Source of the DNA: DATBIS01 sp036556805
Lineage (GTDB): Bacteria > Actinomycetota > UBA4738 > HRBIN12
DNA: 64,000 bases
Direction of reading: 5' to 3'
Assembly (NCBI GenBank): GCA_036556805.1
Contig: DATBIS010000116.1
Coordinates: 11,088 to 75,087 of the forward strand
Shown here: positions 39,946 to 48,766 of the stretch, one piece after another
Position numbering within the stretch: the first letter of the stretch is position 1
How the letters are laid out: every line of letters starts with the position of its first letter
The notes under the pieces: generated by a model
What the model saw: the letters and a program-made list of their open reading frames with translations, nothing else
What the model was told of the DNA's origin: nothing
Databases searched by the model: none
Program-made: the position numbers and the translations under genes

Positions 39946-41654
39946 GACGTCACCTCGCCGTCGGCGGGGCGAAAGTACGCGATGTCGAGGATGGAGCCCG
40001 TGCGTTCCTCCGCCGGGCGCCAGACGGCCTCGACGCGAAGGCCGATCCGCACGTCGTCGGGGCGAACGTCGCCGAGCTTGTGGAGGAACCCTCCCTCGCT
40101 CGCGCCGTCCAGTCGAATCACGGCCGGGAGCTCGGGTTCCTCGAGATCCTGCATGTCCCAGGTGACGTGGCAGATCGAGAACGTCTCCACCGTGCCCGTG
40201 GCGGGAACCTCCGTCCACGAGTCGGTGGGCCGGAAGCACCGTTCGCAGAACGCCCGCGGCGGCACGAGGGTTCGCCCGCACTGCGCGCACGTGGTCGCGA
40301 CGATCCTCGCGTCGCGCAGCCCGTCGAGGAACGCGCCGACGGCCGCACCGGGATCCCACGCGTACTCCGCGTCGAGGTCGATGTCGACCGCGCCGGTCGC
40401 CGACCGGAACTCGGCGTCGGAGAGCGGGGTCGCGCGCGGCGCGGACGGCGGTGTCCCGTCGCGGGTGGCCGTGGTCGCCGGACCCCCGTCCGTGCCAAGG
40501 ATCACGACGGTCCCGACCTGCATGAGGTCGCCCCAGGCCTGCGCGAGGCCGCGCTCGGGCGTCCCCGGGACCTGCCTGCCCCCCGCTTCCCCGCGCAGCT
40601 GCCAGAACAGCTCGCACACCTTCATCAGCCCCGCGGCCGCGATGGGGTTCCCGACGCCGAGGAGGCCCCCGCTCGGGCAGCACGGGAGGTCGCCGTCGCG
40701 CGCCGTGACGCCGTCGCGCGCCGCCTCGGGCGCCTTGCCCTTGTCGAACAGCAGCAGCCCCTCGAGGTGGTGCAGCTCCTTGTAGTCGAATGGGTCGTAG
40801 GGCTCCGCGACGTGGATCTGCTTGCGCGGCTCGGTGACGCCCGCCATGTCGTACGCCATGCGCGCGGCGTTCTCGACGTACTCCGGGTAGACGAGGTCGC
40901 GGTTCGTCCAGTACGTCGTGTCGAGGTTCCACCCGACGCCCTGCACCCATACCGGCCGGTCAGTCAGCTGCCGCGCGACGTCCTCGCTCGCCATCACGAT
41001 CGCCGCCGCGCCGTCGCTGATCGGCGAGACGTCGAGCCGCTGCACGGGCCACGCAAGCGTCTCGCTCGCGAGCACGTCGTCCACGGTGATGTCGGACTGC
41101 CCGAGCAACGCCGAAGGATGCTCCGCCGCGTTGCGCTTGTTCTTCACCGCGACCTCGGCGATGTCGCGCTTGTCCAGCCCGTACGCGTTCATGTAGCGGT
41201 TCATCTCCAGCGCGAAGATCCACAGGAGGTTCGGCCCGAGGGGCCGCTCGATGATGTTGTCGAAGATCGTGATGAACGCGCCCTGCGGGTGCGGCTGACA
41301 GGACGACATCTTCTCCTCGGCAACGACGAGCACGACGTCGGCCTGGCCGGACGCGACCGTGTACCAGCCTTGGATCGGAACGAAGACGCCGCTCCCGCCG
41401 CCGACGTAGGTGCGAATCATCGGCTTGCCCCAGCCACCGCTGCCGTCGGACAGGTACTCGCCCTTGCGGTGCACGCCGTCGAACGCGTCGGGCGCGCTCG
41501 TCACGCACACGGCGTCGACGCGATCGAGCCCGATGCTCGCCGACGCGAGCGCCTCGCGCGCCGCGATCCACGCGAGTTCCTTGCCGGTCTCCTGGGCGCG
41601 GCGCACGAACTTCGTCATGCCGGCGCCCACGACGGCAACGCGACGCCCCGTCAT
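39942..41654 (-). CDS. Thiolase-like protein fused to DUF35 zinc-ribbon/OB domain, catalytic Cys absent
   Basis: 570 aa. The N-terminal part (1-400) is a SCP-x/lipid-transfer-type thiolase fold ('RRVAVVGAGMTKFVRRAQET', 'VDAVCVTSAPDAFDG', 'DVVLVVAEEKMSS', 'ISDGAAAIVMASED'). Where thiolases have the nucleophilic Cys in C-x-S-G, this protein has 'YVGGGSGVF' (84-91), with no Cys between 51 and 118, and the GHP motif near the end is 'GVGNPIAAAG'. The C-terminal part (about 425-570) is a DUF35 domain with 'CAQCGRTLVPPRAFCERC'. This is the composition of the thiolase-like aldolase Ltp2 plus ChsH2-DUF35, here in one chain. A retro-aldolase role is inferred. Confidence 0.85.
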   Translation of the reverse strand: MTGRRVAVVGAGMTKFVRRAQETGKELAWIAAREALASASIGLDRVDAVCVTSAPDAFDGVHRKGEYLSDGSGGWGKPMIRTYVGGGSGVFVPIQGWYTVASGQADVVLVVAEEKMSSCQPHPQGAFITIFDNIIERPLGPNLLWIFALEMNRYMNAYGLDKRDIAEVAVKNKRNAAEHPSALLGQSDITVDDVLASETLAWPVQRLDVSPISDGAAAIVMASEDVARQLTDRPVWVQGVGWNLDTTYWTNRDLVYPEYVENAARMAYDMAGVTEPRKQIHVAEPYDPFDYKELHHLEGLLLFDKGKAPEAARDGVTARDGDLPCCPSGGLLGVGNPIAAAGLMKVCELFWQLRGEAGGRQVPGTPERGLAQAWGDLMQVGTVVILGTDGGPATTATRDGTPPSAPRATPLSDAEFRSATGAVDIDLDAEYAWDPGAAVGAFLDGLRDARIVATTCAQCGRTLVPPRAFCERCFRPTDSWTEVPATGTVETFSICHVTWDMQDLEEPELPAVIRLDGASEGGFLHKLGDVRPDDVRIGLRVEAVWRPAEERTGSILDIAYFRPADGEVTS

Positions 41655-42010
41655 GCGCCGGCCTCCGCGTATTCGAACAACGCAAGCGCGTTGCCGTCGG
41701 GGTCGGCGAACTCCACGAAGCGAGGCTCGCCGCGCTCTCCGCCGCCCTCGTGCCCGATCGCCACGCCGTGCGCGGCGAGCCCCGCGCGGGCCGTCTCGAG
41801 GTCGCCGACCGTGAACGCCACCGTGCCGCCCGGACGCACTTCGCCCGACGAGGCCGCATGCAGCCCGAGCTTGATCGGCCCCGCCGCGAACTGCGCCCAG
41901 TCGTCCCCGGCCCGGTAGTCGAGCGCGAGCCCGAGCGTGTCGCGGTAGAAGGTCACGGCGCGGTCCATGTCCGCGACGAAGAGGTACACGAGGTCGGCGC
42001 GCTCGATCAC
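41651..42010 (-). CDS. VOC (glyoxalase/bleomycin resistance) family protein
   Basis: 119 aa from GTG 42010. 'LVYLFVADMDRAVTFYRDTL' and 'GLALDYRAGDDWAQF', then 'FVEFADPDGNALALFEY', are the two beta-alpha-beta-beta-beta modules of a VOC fold. The metal-binding His of glyoxalase I is not evident in the first strand. It could be an epimerase or hydratase-like enzyme of the pathway; overlaps of 4 nt on both sides show co-translation with the thiolase homologues. Confidence 0.85.
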   Translation of the reverse strand: MIERADLVYLFVADMDRAVTFYRDTLGLALDYRAGDDWAQFAAGPIKLGLHAASSGEVRPGGTVAFTVGDLETARAGLAAHGVAIGHEGGGERGEPRFVEFADPDGNALALFEYAEAGA

Positions 42011-43071
42011 GCTGCGTCTCCCGCCCGAAGCACGGCGACGGCGGACGTCGTCGAGGGCACGCCGCGCCACGACTGCGCGATCGCGACGCGCCCCTCACCC
42101 GCGCGCAGCTGCTCGACGCATGCGAGGGCCCGCGCGAGCCCCGTTCCCTCGTGCAGGTATCCCTCGCCGAGCGCGCCCCCGGAGCGGTTCACGCGATCGG
42201 GGTCCAGGCCGCCGAGCCCGAGCGCCTCGAGGTGCTGGAGCTGCTTGTACGCGAACGTGTCGTCGACCTCCGCCACGTCGACGTCCGCGGGGGAGGCGCC
42301 GGCTTGCCGGTAGGCCTGCGCCGCCGCGCGCTCCGCCGAGCCCGCGCGATCCCAGTCCCGGCTCTCGATCGTGGGCGAGTCGCTGTTCCACCCGATCCCG
42401 TCGACCCACACGTCGGAGCCGCCGGCGACCTCGCTCGACGCGAGCACCAGCACCACGCAGCCGTCGGCCGGCGGCGCCGCCTGCTCGCGCGTGAGCGGTT
42501 CGAAGAGCGGCGTGGGGTCGGCGACGTCGGCATACGAGGCCCTTGCGTTCGAGCGGGCGTGCCCGCGATTCCGGTGAACGACCGCGAGGCAGTCGTCGAC
42601 GGTCGCGCCGCTCACGTGGAGGTAGCGGCGCATCTCGAGGCCGGCGATCGCGAGCGCGGGGACGTCGAGGGGACGGTTGAGCACCGGATCGAGGGCGAAC
42701 CGGTCGATGCGGCCCTGCGTGACGACGTCCGAGGCCTTCGCGTGACCCTCGACGGCCACGCGGCGCGCGATGCCGCTGCGGATCAGCATCACGCCGGTCG
42801 CGAAGGCCTGGAGGCCCTCGCCGGCGACCGTGTGCACGGGCCTCTGGACCGCGCCGAGCTGGTCGGGGACGTACTCGTCGAAGATCGAGGTGCCCTCCTG
42901 CACGTCCTCGGAGGCCGCGACGAACGAGTCGATCTCGGTGCGGGGATCGACGCCGGCGTCCGCGTACGCGGCGCGCGCGGCCTCGAACATCAGCTCCTTG
43001 TAGGACGTCCCGTCGGTGCTGGGGGAGAAGCCGCTCCAACCGGCTCCGACGACGGCGACTCGCGGCTCCAT
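42007..43071 (-). CDS. Thiolase-superfamily protein lacking the catalytic Cys
   Basis: 354 aa. Thiolase fold without DUF35: 'PRVAVVGAGWSGFSPSTDG', 'VHTVAGEGLQAFATGVMLIR', 'DVDVAEVDDTFAYKQLQHLE' and 'RSGGALGEGYLHEGTGLARA'. The Cys position reads 'VAGEGLQA' (82-89), so the usual acyl-thioester chemistry is impossible. Probably the second subunit of a thiolase-like aldolase pair. First gene of the operon; TATAAC ends 7 nt before ATG 43071 and overlaps the -10 of the divergent CoA-ligase gene. Confidence 0.82.
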   Translation of the reverse strand: MEPRVAVVGAGWSGFSPSTDGTSYKELMFEAARAAYADAGVDPRTEIDSFVAASEDVQEGTSIFDEYVPDQLGAVQRPVHTVAGEGLQAFATGVMLIRSGIARRVAVEGHAKASDVVTQGRIDRFALDPVLNRPLDVPALAIAGLEMRRYLHVSGATVDDCLAVVHRNRGHARSNARASYADVADPTPLFEPLTREQAAPPADGCVVLVLASSEVAGGSDVWVDGIGWNSDSPTIESRDWDRAGSAERAAAQAYRQAGASPADVDVAEVDDTFAYKQLQHLEALGLGGLDPDRVNRSGGALGEGYLHEGTGLARALACVEQLRAGEGRVAIAQSWRGVPSTTSAVAVLRAGDAA

Positions 43072-43078
43072 CCACTCG

Positions 43079-43086
43079 GTTATACC
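43079..43086. promoter_or_regulatory. Overlapping divergent -10 elements, acyl-CoA operon and CoA ligase
   Basis: In a gap of only 23 bp, TATAAC (43084-43079, minus) ends 7 nt before ATG 43071 and TATACC (43081-43086, plus) ends 8 nt before GTG 43095. The two -10 hexamers share four base pairs, so both genes are probably leaderless and compete for polymerase. Confidence 0.55.
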
Positions 43087-43094
43087 GTGGATGC

Positions 43095-45011
43095 GTGAGC
43101 GACGTCCTGTGGCGCCCGACCGCGGACTACGTGGACCGCGCGAACGTCACCCGCTTCATGCGCTCCCACGCCATCGAAACCTATGACGAGCTCGTGCGTC
43201 GCTCGGTCGCCGACGTCGGCTGGTTCTGGGACGCGGTGGTCGCGGACCTCGGGATCGAGTTCCTCGCCCCGTACCACGAGACCGTCGACCTGAGCCGCGG
43301 ACCCGAGTGGGCGCGGTGGTTCGCCGATGGGGCCCTGAACCTCGCTCACCAGTGCGTCGACCTCTGGGCGGAACGCACGCCCGACGCGCCGGCCGTCGTC
43401 TGGGAGAGCGAAGACGGGGACGTCCGCTCCTGGACGTACGCGGAGCTCCGCGAACAGACCGACCGGCTCGCGCACACGATCGGTGGGCTCGGCGTCGGCG
43501 AGCGCGACACCGTGGGCGTGTTCCTCCCGATGGCGCCCGAGACGGTGGCCGCGATCATGGCGTGCTCGAAGATCGGCGCGATCTGGGTGCCGATCTTCAG
43601 CGGTTTCGGGCCCGATGCCGTCGCGGCGCGCCTCGCCGACGCCGGCGCGAAGATGCTGATCACCGCCGACGGGTCGCTCCGGAAAGGCCGTGCGGTGCCG
43701 ATGCGCGAGACCGCGGAACGGGCCGTCGAGATCTCCGGACTTCCGATCGAGATCCTGGTGTGGGACCGGCTCGACGGCGGCCGGGCCTGGTCGGAGCGGC
43801 TGGCGGCGCAACCGGCGCGGTTCGACACGCTCCCCCTGGAGGCGGAGCACCCGCTGTTCATCGGCTACACGAGCGGCACGACCGGCCGCCCGAAGGGCGT
43901 GCTGCACGTGCATGGCGGGTTCCTCGTGAAGGTCGCCGAGGAGGTCGCGTACCAGGTCGACCTGCATCAGGGTGAGGTGCTCCATTGGGTCACCGACCTC
44001 GGCTGGATCATGGGCCCCTGGGAGATGGTCGGGGCGCTCGCGCTCGGCTCGACCGTCCTGTTGTTCGAGGGCGCCCCGAACCATCCCGGGCCCGATCGGT
44101 TGTGGGGGCTGGTCGAGCGGCACGGCGTCACGACGCTCGGCGTATCGCCGACGCTCGTTCGCGCGCTGATCCCTTCGGGAACCGGACCGATCCGCGACCA
44201 CGACGTGTCGTCGCTCCGGATCCTCGCCTCGACCGGTGAGCCGTGGAACCCGGAGCCCTACCGATGGCTCTTCGAGGAGGTCGGGGGCGGGCGCCTGCCG
44301 ATCATCAACCTGTCGGGCGGCACCGAGGTCGGCGCGTGCTTCCTCTCGCCGCTCCCGATCTGTGAGCTGAAGTCCTGCACCCTGCGCGGGCCGGCGCTCG
44401 GGATGGACGTGGACGTGTGGGGCCCCGACGGGCGTCGCGTCGCAACCGGCGACGTCGGCGAGCTCGTGTGCAGGCAGCCGTGGCCGGCGATGACGCGGGG
44501 CGTCTGGGGCGACCCGGAGCGCTACCTCGACACGTACTGGCGCCGCTGGCCGGGCGTCTGGGTGCACGGCGACTGGGCGAGCATCGACGAGGACGGGTTC
44601 TGGTTCCTGCACGGCAGGAGCGACGACACGTTGAACGTCGCCGGGAAGCGACTCGGGCCGGCCGAGGTCGAGTCCGCGCTCGCGTCGCATCCCGCGGTCG
44701 CCGAGTCGGCCGCGGTGGCCGTGCCCGACGACGTCAAGGGCGAGACGATCTGGTGCTTCGTGGTGCTGAAACCCGGCGAAACCGCGACCCCCGACGAGCT
44801 CGCAGCCGTCGTGGGCGAGCACCTCGGCCGCTCCTTCCTGCCTTCCCGCGTGCTCTTCGTCCCCGAGCTCCCGCGCACTCGGAGCGCGAAGATCCTGCGC
44901 CGTGCGGTGCGGGCGACGGCGCTCGGCGAGGATCCGGGGGATCTGTCGAGCCTCGAGAACCCTTCGGCCCTCGACGCGATCCGGTCGATCCTCGACCAAC
45001 GACCTATCTAG
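43095..45011 (+). CDS. Acyl-CoA synthetase (acetoacetyl/acetyl-CoA-synthetase-like AMP-forming)
   Basis: 638 aa. ANL superfamily: A3 'FIGYTSGTTGRPKGVLHVHG', A5 'NLSGGTEVGACF', A7 'VHGDWASIDEDGFWFLHGR', A8 'DTLNVAGKRLGPAEVESAL' and catalytic Lys in 'RTRSAKILRR'. The N-terminal 'WRPTADYVDRANVTRFM' segment is that of acetoacetyl-/short-chain acyl-CoA synthetases. It would activate the substrate of the divergent operon. GTG at 43095 with TATACC 8 nt upstream. Confidence 0.92.
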   Translation: MSDVLWRPTADYVDRANVTRFMRSHAIETYDELVRRSVADVGWFWDAVVADLGIEFLAPYHETVDLSRGPEWARWFADGALNLAHQCVDLWAERTPDAPAVVWESEDGDVRSWTYAELREQTDRLAHTIGGLGVGERDTVGVFLPMAPETVAAIMACSKIGAIWVPIFSGFGPDAVAARLADAGAKMLITADGSLRKGRAVPMRETAERAVEISGLPIEILVWDRLDGGRAWSERLAAQPARFDTLPLEAEHPLFIGYTSGTTGRPKGVLHVHGGFLVKVAEEVAYQVDLHQGEVLHWVTDLGWIMGPWEMVGALALGSTVLLFEGAPNHPGPDRLWGLVERHGVTTLGVSPTLVRALIPSGTGPIRDHDVSSLRILASTGEPWNPEPYRWLFEEVGGGRLPIINLSGGTEVGACFLSPLPICELKSCTLRGPALGMDVDVWGPDGRRVATGDVGELVCRQPWPAMTRGVWGDPERYLDTYWRRWPGVWVHGDWASIDEDGFWFLHGRSDDTLNVAGKRLGPAEVESALASHPAVAESAAVAVPDDVKGETIWCFVVLKPGETATPDELAAVVGEHLGRSFLPSRVLFVPELPRTRSAKILRRAVRATALGEDPGDLSSLENPSALDAIRSILDQRPI

Positions 45012-45085
45012 GAGTCGCTCGCCCCCAGCCGATACGCCCCGGGGGAGGGTTCGTGCCGCCCGGGCGCGTGGGGGATCGAGGGGCG

Positions 45086-46612
45086 ATGACGCAGACCGTT
45101 GCACGCCGCGACGTGTTCAAGGCCGCCGCGGCCGCCATGCTCGGGAGCCCGATCGCCTCGCTGCTGACGGCCGAGCCCGCGCTCGCGGACGCCGCCTTCG
45201 TGCCGAGCGATCTCGACCTCCATGTGCTGCGGCGCGCAACGTATGGCCCGACCCCCGCGCTCCGCGACCAGATCAAGCAGCGTGGGCGATGGAACTGGCT
45301 CGACGATCAGCTCGATCCGGACTCGGTGAACGACGCGTACTGCGACGATCTCATCAATGACAGGTTCCCCCACCTCGACTGGACCATCGCCAAGGCCGTC
45401 GACAAGATCGACGACGGCTCGTGGGACCTGATGTTCGATCTCGGCGTGGCCGCGATCGTGCGAGCGACCTGGAGCAAGCGTCAGCTCTTCGAGGTGATGG
45501 TGGACTTCTGGTCGAACCATCTGAACGTCACGAACCCGTTCGACGGCGGCTGGGCCACGCGCCACGATTACGACCGCAAGGTCATCCGCCAGCACGCGCT
45601 CGGCCGGTTCGAGGACATGCTCATCGCCTCGGCCACGCACCCGGCGATGATGTACTACCTCAACAACGCCGAGTCGACGAAGGACCTCCCGAACGAGAAC
45701 TACGGCCGGGAGCTGCTGGAGCTTCACACGGTTGGCGTCGCCGCCGGCTACTCCGAGACCGATATGTACAACTCGACGCTGGTTATGACGGGCTACGGCG
45801 TGAACTGGGAGACCCAGAAGTTCCAGTACCACGACTGGGCGCACTACGTGGGGCCGGTGCAGGTCATGGACTGGTCCTCCAACAACGGCTCGGCGAGTCA
45901 CGGCTACGACGTCGGACTCAACTACCTCCGGTACCTCGCCAATCATGAGTCGACCGCACAACACATCGCCTCGAAGCTCGTGACGCGATTCGTGTCGGAC
46001 GAACCCGACCAGGCGCTCGTGGACAAGCTCGCGAACACCTACCTCAACCACGACACGGCGATCGTGCCGGTGCTGCGCCAGCTGTTCCACTCGGCGGCGT
46101 TCGAGGACTCGATCGGAGCGAAGGTGCGCCGTCCGATGGAGGACGTGATCGCGACGCTGCGAATCCTCGGCGACAAGCCCGACAAGCACGGGCGCGCCGG
46201 GCTCGAGGGCCTCTACTGGCTGATCGAGGGGCTCGGGAACACGCCGATGGGCTGGGTGCCGCCCAACGGCTATCCCGACGTCGCCGACGCGTGGCGCTCC
46301 GCCGGAGGGACGCTCGGCCGCTGGAACATGCACATGTCGCTCGCCGCGAAGTGGTGGCCCGACACGCTCGTGCGGCCGCCGCTCAAGAAGATGGTGCCCG
46401 ACCCGCTGCCGGCGACGCACGGCAAGCTCGTCGACGCGCTTGCGAAGCGGCTGGTGTTCCGCAAGCTCACCGCCGAGCACACCGACGCCGTGCTCGCGAT
46501 CGTCGAGCGGACGTCCTCGGATCCGCTCTCCGACGACGACGCGATCGTGGGATGGCGCCTGCCGTACGTCGTCGCCGCCATCCTCGACTCGCCCTACCAC
46601 GCGACCCGATGA
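45086..46612 (+). CDS. DUF1800 family protein
   Basis: 508 aa from ATG 45086 (GAGGGG upstream). N-terminal 'RRDVFKAAAAAMLGSPIASL' is a twin-arginine-like signal. Domain: 'HVLRRATYGPTPALRDQIKQ', 'MVDFWSNHLNV', 'HPAMMYYLNNAES', 'ENYGRELLELHTVGV', 'RPMEDVIATLRILG' and 'NTPMGWVPPNGYPD', the DUF1800 signatures. DUF1800 is encoded beside DUF1501 in most bacteria that have it; the pair is exported, with unknown function. SD-led, 10 bp from DUF1501. Confidence 0.88.
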   Translation: MTQTVARRDVFKAAAAAMLGSPIASLLTAEPALADAAFVPSDLDLHVLRRATYGPTPALRDQIKQRGRWNWLDDQLDPDSVNDAYCDDLINDRFPHLDWTIAKAVDKIDDGSWDLMFDLGVAAIVRATWSKRQLFEVMVDFWSNHLNVTNPFDGGWATRHDYDRKVIRQHALGRFEDMLIASATHPAMMYYLNNAESTKDLPNENYGRELLELHTVGVAAGYSETDMYNSTLVMTGYGVNWETQKFQYHDWAHYVGPVQVMDWSSNNGSASHGYDVGLNYLRYLANHESTAQHIASKLVTRFVSDEPDQALVDKLANTYLNHDTAIVPVLRQLFHSAAFEDSIGAKVRRPMEDVIATLRILGDKPDKHGRAGLEGLYWLIEGLGNTPMGWVPPNGYPDVADAWRSAGGTLGRWNMHMSLAAKWWPDTLVRPPLKKMVPDPLPATHGKLVDALAKRLVFRKLTAEHTDAVLAIVERTSSDPLSDDDAIVGWRLPYVVAAILDSPYHATR

Positions 46613-46622
46613 AGGAGCCGAC

Positions 46623-47912
46623 ATGCTGACCCGGAAGCCGCGACAGGCGCGCAAGCCCTGCGGATGCCCCGACTACGAGCGCGGCATCTCGCGGCGCTCG
46701 TTCCTGAAGCGCAGCGCCGTCGCCGGCGGCATGGTGGCGGGGATCGCCCACGAGGCGTTCTTCACGCGCCTCGCGTTCGCGGCCGCGCCGTACGACGGCG
46801 ACGTGCTCGTGGTGGTCTCGCTGCGTGGGGGATTCGACGGGCTTTCGGCGATCGTTCCGGCGTCGGACCCCGACTACCCGATCTGGCGCCCGAACGTCGG
46901 CATCCCCACCGGCACGCTCATCCAGCTCGACGCGACGTTCGGCATGCACCCCGCGATGTCGTCGCTCGAGCCCTTCTACACCGGCGGCTCGTTCGGGGTG
47001 GTGCACGCGGTGGGCCAGGAGTCGCCGAACCGCTCGCACTTCTCGGCGATGGACGAGCTCGAGCGCGCCGCGCCCGGCACGTCGCTCCGCACCGGGTGGC
47101 TCGATCGCGTGCTCGGTCTGCGCGACCCCGGCACCGCGTTCCAGGGCGTGCAGATGGGAAGCAACACGGCGGCCTCGATGTTCCTGGGTCCGTCGCCCGA
47201 GCTCGCGATGTGGTCGGTGGACTCGTTCGGCCTCGACGCCGCCTGGGACGACGAGGAGTCGGCGCTCTGGGATACGGCGTTGCGTGGTCTGCACACCGGC
47301 GCGCCCGACGTCCTCGCGGCGCCGGCGACCGGCGCGCTCGACGCGCTCGCGACGACGAACGCGCTGCCCGACTACGTCCCCGAGAACGGCGCGGTGTACG
47401 CGGACACGAACCTCGCGAGCGCGCTGAAGGACGTCGCGCGGCTGATCAAGGCCGACGTCGGGCTGCAGGTCGCGGCCGTCGACTACGGCGACTGGGACAT
47501 GCACGTCGACATGGGGACGGTCGACACGGGCTGGATGCACGATCACCTCACCGAGCTGTCCGAGGCGCTCGCGGCCTTCGCGACCGACCTCGGCACGAAG
47601 CTCAACGACGTCACGCTCGTGACGCTCACGGAGTTCGGGCGACGCGTGTCCGAGAACGGGTCGGGGGGCACCGACCACGGGTTCGGCCAGGTGGCGCTGC
47701 TGCTGGGAGGCGGCGTGGACGGCGGGAAGGTGCACGGCGCGTGGCCGGGCCTCGCCGAGGACGACCTCATCGACGGCGACCTGAACGGCTTGAACGACTA
47801 CCGCCTGATCCTCGCCGAGATCCTCGAGAAGCGCTGCCGCGCCGGATCGCTCACCGATGTGTTCCCCGGCATCTCGTCGGACCGGCTCGGGGTCGTCGTT
47901 CAGAAGCCGTAG
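46623..47912 (+). CDS. DUF1501 family protein (sulfatase-like fold, Tat-exported)
   Basis: 429 aa. Tat signal 'ERGISRRSFLKRSAVAGGMV' with clear twin-Arg (S-R-R-S-F-L-K). Then 'LVVVSLRGGFDGLSAIVP', 'FGMHPAMSSLEPFYTGGSF', 'HAVGQESPNRSHFSAMDEL', 'DYGDWDMHVDMG', 'LVTLTEFGRRVSENGSGGTD' and 'HGFGQVALLLGGGV' match DUF1501 ('DTH..' replaced by 'DMHVD'). It is related to alkaline phosphatase/sulfatase-fold enzymes, with probable metal site Asp/His. Partner of the DUF1800 protein encoded 10 bp upstream. Confidence 0.88.
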   Translation: MLTRKPRQARKPCGCPDYERGISRRSFLKRSAVAGGMVAGIAHEAFFTRLAFAAAPYDGDVLVVVSLRGGFDGLSAIVPASDPDYPIWRPNVGIPTGTLIQLDATFGMHPAMSSLEPFYTGGSFGVVHAVGQESPNRSHFSAMDELERAAPGTSLRTGWLDRVLGLRDPGTAFQGVQMGSNTAASMFLGPSPELAMWSVDSFGLDAAWDDEESALWDTALRGLHTGAPDVLAAPATGALDALATTNALPDYVPENGAVYADTNLASALKDVARLIKADVGLQVAAVDYGDWDMHVDMGTVDTGWMHDHLTELSEALAAFATDLGTKLNDVTLVTLTEFGRRVSENGSGGTDHGFGQVALLLGGGVDGGKVHGAWPGLAEDDLIDGDLNGLNDYRLILAEILEKRCRAGSLTDVFPGISSDRLGVVVQKP

Positions 47913-47931
47913 CCGCGGCTGGGCCGCGACC

Positions 47932-47937
47932 TATGCT
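47932..47937 (+). promoter_or_regulatory. Leaderless -10 (TATGCT) of the nitrilase-like gene
   Basis: TATGCT is followed by exactly 6 nt and ATG 47944. Confidence 0.5.
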
Positions 47938-47943
47938 CTCCCG

Positions 47944-48762
47944 ATGCGCGTCGCGGTCTGCCAGCTGAACGCGGGCGAGGACGTCGAGCGGAACCTCGCG
48001 GACGCCGAGCGGCTGTTGCACGAGGCCGCCGACGGAGGCGCCGACCTCGCCGCCCTTCCCGAGGTCTTCGGGTACCTGGGCTCTCCGCGCAGGGTCGCCG
48101 AGCTCGCGGCCCCGCTCGACGACCATCCTGTGTGTGCCCGACTGGCAGCCGTCGCGCGTGAACGGTCGATGTGGGTCGTCGGCGGGAGCGTGTTCGAACG
48201 CGAGGGCGACAAGGTGTTCAACACGAGCCCGCTGTTCGACCGGCACGGCGAGCTCGTCGCTCGCTATCGCAAGATCCACCTGTTCGACGTCGACCTGCCG
48301 GGGCAGCCGCCGTTCCGGGAGTCGGCGACCTACGCCGCCGGTCACGAGCTCGTCACGCACGAGACGGAGTTCGGCCGGATCGGCCTGTCGATCTGCTACG
48401 ACCTGCGCTTTCCCGAGCTGTACCGAGGGCTGATGGCCCTGGGGGCGGAGGTCGTGCTGGTGCCCGCGCAGTTCCAATGGGCGACCGGAAAGGACCATTG
48501 GCACGTGCTGCTGCGCGCGCGAGCGATCGAGAACCAGTGCTTCGTGGTGGCGCCGGGGCAGTGGGGTGCGTACGGAGCACGCGAGCAGCACCGCCGCTCG
48601 TTCGGGCACTCGCTCGTCCTGGACCCGTGGGGTCGCGTGCTCGCGGAGGCGCCCGAGGAAGGAAGCGGCGTGACGTTCGCCGACCTCGACTTCACCGAGC
48701 TGCGCGTGGTGCGGGATCGGCTTCCGTCCCTTCGCCATCGGCGGCTCGGGCTGGTCTGCTGA
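47944..48762 (+). CDS. Carbon-nitrogen hydrolase, Nit1/Nit2-like amidase
   Basis: 272 aa from ATG 47944. Nitrilase catalytic triad: Glu40 in 'ALPEVFGYL', Lys110 in 'RYRKIHLFDVDLPG', Cys151 in 'LSICYDLRFPELYR'. The motifs 'KIHLFDVD' and 'CYDLRFPELYR' are those of the deaminated-glutathione amidase / omega-amidase branch (Nit1/Nit2), which repairs side products of transamination. A downstream GNAT gene starts 5 nt after its stop. Confidence 0.92.
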   Translation: MRVAVCQLNAGEDVERNLADAERLLHEAADGGADLAALPEVFGYLGSPRRVAELAAPLDDHPVCARLAAVARERSMWVVGGSVFEREGDKVFNTSPLFDRHGELVARYRKIHLFDVDLPGQPPFRESATYAAGHELVTHETEFGRIGLSICYDLRFPELYRGLMALGAEVVLVPAQFQWATGKDHWHVLLRARAIENQCFVVAPGQWGAYGAREQHRRSFGHSLVLDPWGRVLAEAPEEGSGVTFADLDFTELRVVRDRLPSLRHRRLGLVC

Positions 48763-48766
48763 CGCC

